Shown here: positions 5,601 through 7,252 of the stretch, piece after piece
How the letters are laid out: each line of letters starts with the position of its first letter
Numbering within the stretch: the stretch's first letter is position 1
Source of the DNA: Bacteroidales bacterium
GTDB taxonomy: Bacteria; Bacteroidota; Bacteroidia; Bacteroidales; UBA932
Assembly: GCA_016303175.1 (NCBI GenBank)
Contig: JAEDMF010000085.1
Location: 1-7,252, forward strand
Direction: 5' to 3'
Length of the DNA: 7,252 nt
The notes under the pieces: model-generated
What the model was told of the DNA's origin: nothing
The model's input: the letters and a program-made list of their open reading frames with translations, nothing else
The model's database searches: none
Program-made: the position numbers and the translations under genes

Positions 5601-7252
5601 TTAGTATTTCAGTTGAACGGATAAGATTATAGTCCTGGGTTTGGGATAGGCTCCCAGGTCCATACGCCTGATAGTGCCCTTGTCGGAACTGTTTGAGACA
5701 TCAGGGTCGAAACCATTGTAATTCTTCCACAGATATAGGTTCTCTCCTGAGCAGGACAGGGTAATTTCCCTAAGTACCTTTGACTTTCTGATGTTGAAAT
5801 CATAGGATAGGGAAACGCTCTTCAACCTCAAGTAGGAGGCATCGTGGATGATACGGTCGCTGTGCAGGTCGGCGCCATCGTTCACGCCCGCCCTCGGCCA
5901 CCAGGAATCCGGATTCTTGACGGGATGCCAGGCATTGAGCATATAGCGGTACTGGTTGGTCCGGCTGGAGCCTGCCATATAAAGTTCAGAGAAGTTGAAT
6001 ATCTTGCCTCCGAGGGAATATGCGAAGAACACTCCGAGGGTCAGTTTCCCGATTCTGAAGGTATTCTGCAGTCCGCCATATACCACGGGGTCGGCATTGC
6101 CCAGATAAGTCAGGTCGTCAGCATTGAGGACACCGTCGTGATTCACATCCACGTAGGTGGGATAGCCAAGGGTGGAAGTATTCACCCTGGTCGCCCTGGA
6201 CTTGGTGTACTTGTTGCGCTCAACTTCTTCCTGCGAACGCCAGGGGCCCGCGTACTGGAAGCCCCACAGAGAATTCAGAGGGTAACCCTTGACATAACCG
6301 TACATCATATAGCCCGTCTCCGGAGCAGCGTAAGCGGTAATGTAGTTTTCCGAACCTATGTCATCCACCCTCTGGGTATTGTGGGAAATGGTGAAAGACG
6401 TGGTCCAGATGAAATTGCGTTTGACTATATTCCGGCTTTCGATGGAAAATTCCACGCCCATATTGGAAGTGGCACCTATGTTCTGCAGGCGGCTTGAATA
6501 ACCCGTGGACTGAGGTGTCTGGACATAGAGCAGGAGGTCGGTCGTCTTGGAATAATATGCTTCCAGATTGAAATTCAGTCTGGAATTGCAGAAGGATCCC
6601 GTCAGGCCGAGATTTACCAGGTCAGTCTTCTCCCAGGTAAGGTCGGGAGAATCCAGACGGGACTGGTAATAGGCCACCGGCTGCTTGCCGTCAAAGATAT
6701 AACCGCTGGTGGTTGTACTCATTGCGGCTGTTGACATATAACTGGCTATGGCGTCGTTTCCGGAACGCCCGAGACTGAGTTTCAAAGACAGTTCATCCAC
6801 GTTGGAGGCATTCCTGAGCCAATTCTCCGAGGAAAGGTTCCAGCGCAGGGCCACGGAAGGGAAGGCACCCCATTTGCGGTTGGAGGCAAAGTTGGAAGAT
6901 CCGTCAGCCCGGACGGTAAAGGTAATGTAGTATTTCTTCTGATAATTGTAATTCAATCTTCCGAATACGGACAAGGTACGTTTGGCCGTATAACCGGATG
7001 ATGTGCTCAAAGAATTCTTGTCCGACACTGCACTGAGGTTATTCCACTTCAAGTCATCCACCAGCATACCCTGGGCAAGCACACCTACGGAAGAGCTGGT
7101 GAAATCATACAGGGAAAAACCTGCCATTGCCGAGAAATTATGGTTCTTCCAGCTGTTCCAGTAATTCAGGGTATTGTCAAAATTCAGCTTATGCTCGGTA
7201 TAATGCTGTTTGTAACCCTGTCCGCCCTGACCGTCTTCCCTCGAAGGAAGGG
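5601..7252 (-). CDS. SusC-like TonB-linked outer membrane transporter, C-terminal half (5' truncated by window edge)
   Basis: Outer membrane beta-barrel of the SusC/RagA family, which with a SusD partner imports oligosaccharides or peptides using TonB energy. The frame is open from the right edge (first full codon at 7250) to a TAA at 5601, giving 549 visible residues. The ATG at 7127 is internal, because the upstream codons read as good barrel sequence (NTLNYWNSWKNHNFSAMAGF). Family signatures in order: RADGSSNF near 6911 followed by WGAFPS; LGRSGN; YSKTTDLLL; LQNIGATSNMGVEF; an acidic Asp/Asn-rich loop DVNHDGVLNADD near 6150; GNADPVVYGGLQN; and DASYLRLKSVSLSYDF. It ends in SVQLKY, a terminal beta-strand with a C-terminal aromatic residue as expected for barrel assembly. 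The signal peptide, plug and any N-terminal extension domain (about 450-550 residues in typical members) lie outside the window. The SusD-like gene follows after 4 bases. The family call is certain; the substrate is unknown. Confidence 0.97.
   Translation of the reverse strand, partial: LPSREDGQGGQGYKQHYTEHKLNFDNTLNYWNSWKNHNFSAMAGFSLYDFTSSSVGVLAQGMLVDDLKWNNLSAVSDKNSLSTSSGYTAKRTLSVFGRLNYNYQKKYYITFTVRADGSSNFASNRKWGAFPSVALRWNLSSENWLRNASNVDELSLKLSLGRSGNDAIASYMSTAAMSTTTSGYIFDGKQPVAYYQSRLDSPDLTWEKTDLVNLGLTGSFCNSRLNFNLEAYYSKTTDLLLYVQTPQSTGYSSRLQNIGATSNMGVEFSIESRNIVKRNFIWTTSFTISHNTQRVDDIGSENYITAYAAPETGYMMYGYVKGYPLNSLWGFQYAGPWRSQEEVERNKYTKSRATRVNTSTLGYPTYVDVNHDGVLNADDLTYLGNADPVVYGGLQNTFRIGKLTLGVFFAYSLGGKIFNFSELYMAGSSRTNQYRYMLNAWHPVKNPDSWWPRAGVNDGADLHSDRIIHDASYLRLKSVSLSYDFNIRKSKVLREITLSCSGENLYLWKNYNGFDPDVSNSSDKGTIRRMDLGAYPKPRTIILSVQLKY

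Noticed and set aside
6115..6165. Asp/Asn-rich DVNHDGVLNADD loop as an EF-hand or dockerin
   Set aside because: A D-x-N-x-D-G loop at this place is a normal feature of SusC-family barrels; there is no second repeat as in a dockerin.
5844..6497. 217-codon plus-strand open frame inside the SusC-like gene
   Set aside because: It lies antisense to strongly conserved SusC sequence, its translation resembles no protein family I know, and it has no signal or operon context; it is a shadow frame.

Overview
The window reads as part of one tightly packed operon on the minus strand of a Bacteroidota genome, most likely a member of the Bacteroidales from the gut or a similar habitat. The basis is a SusC-like TonB-dependent transporter followed directly by a SusD-like lipoprotein and then by lipoproteins with BACON, DUF5689 and fimbrillin-like domains, a combination known from this phylum. 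Base composition is roughly balanced by eye. Genus cannot be told from the sequence alone.

In the direction of transcription (high to low coordinates) there are five genes: (1) the C-terminal half of a SusC-like outer membrane transporter, entering from the right edge and ending at 5601; (2) a complete SusD-like lipoprotein, 5596-4112; (3) a short lipoprotein made of two BACON-type domains, 4110-3457; (4) a large lipoprotein with two BACON-type domains, a DUF5689-like region and a C-terminal beta-sandwich-like region, 3451-1205; (5) a lipoprotein with a fimbrillin-like N-terminal domain followed by the start of a probable beta-helix domain, from 1193 and running off the left edge. The gaps are 4, 1, 5 and 11 bases. 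No promoter, terminator, RNA gene, mobile element or CRISPR array is visible, and no stretch without a gene exceeds a dozen bases. Both edge genes are open to the window end.

Together the genes look like the binding and import core of a polysaccharide-utilisation-type locus. SusC and SusD would form the lidded importer, and genes 3 and 4 sit where SusE/SusF-type surface glycan-binding proteins usually lie. Gene 5 could be a surface adhesin or, if its beta-helix is catalytic, a polysaccharide-active enzyme. No glycoside hydrolase, polysaccharide lyase, peptidase, sulfatase or regulator is recognisable in the visible part, so the substrate cannot be assigned. The main points to check are the related BACON pairs in genes 3 and 4, the fimbrillin-to-beta-helix fusion, the high cysteine content of genes 2 and 4, and the differing charge after the lipid-attached cysteines.
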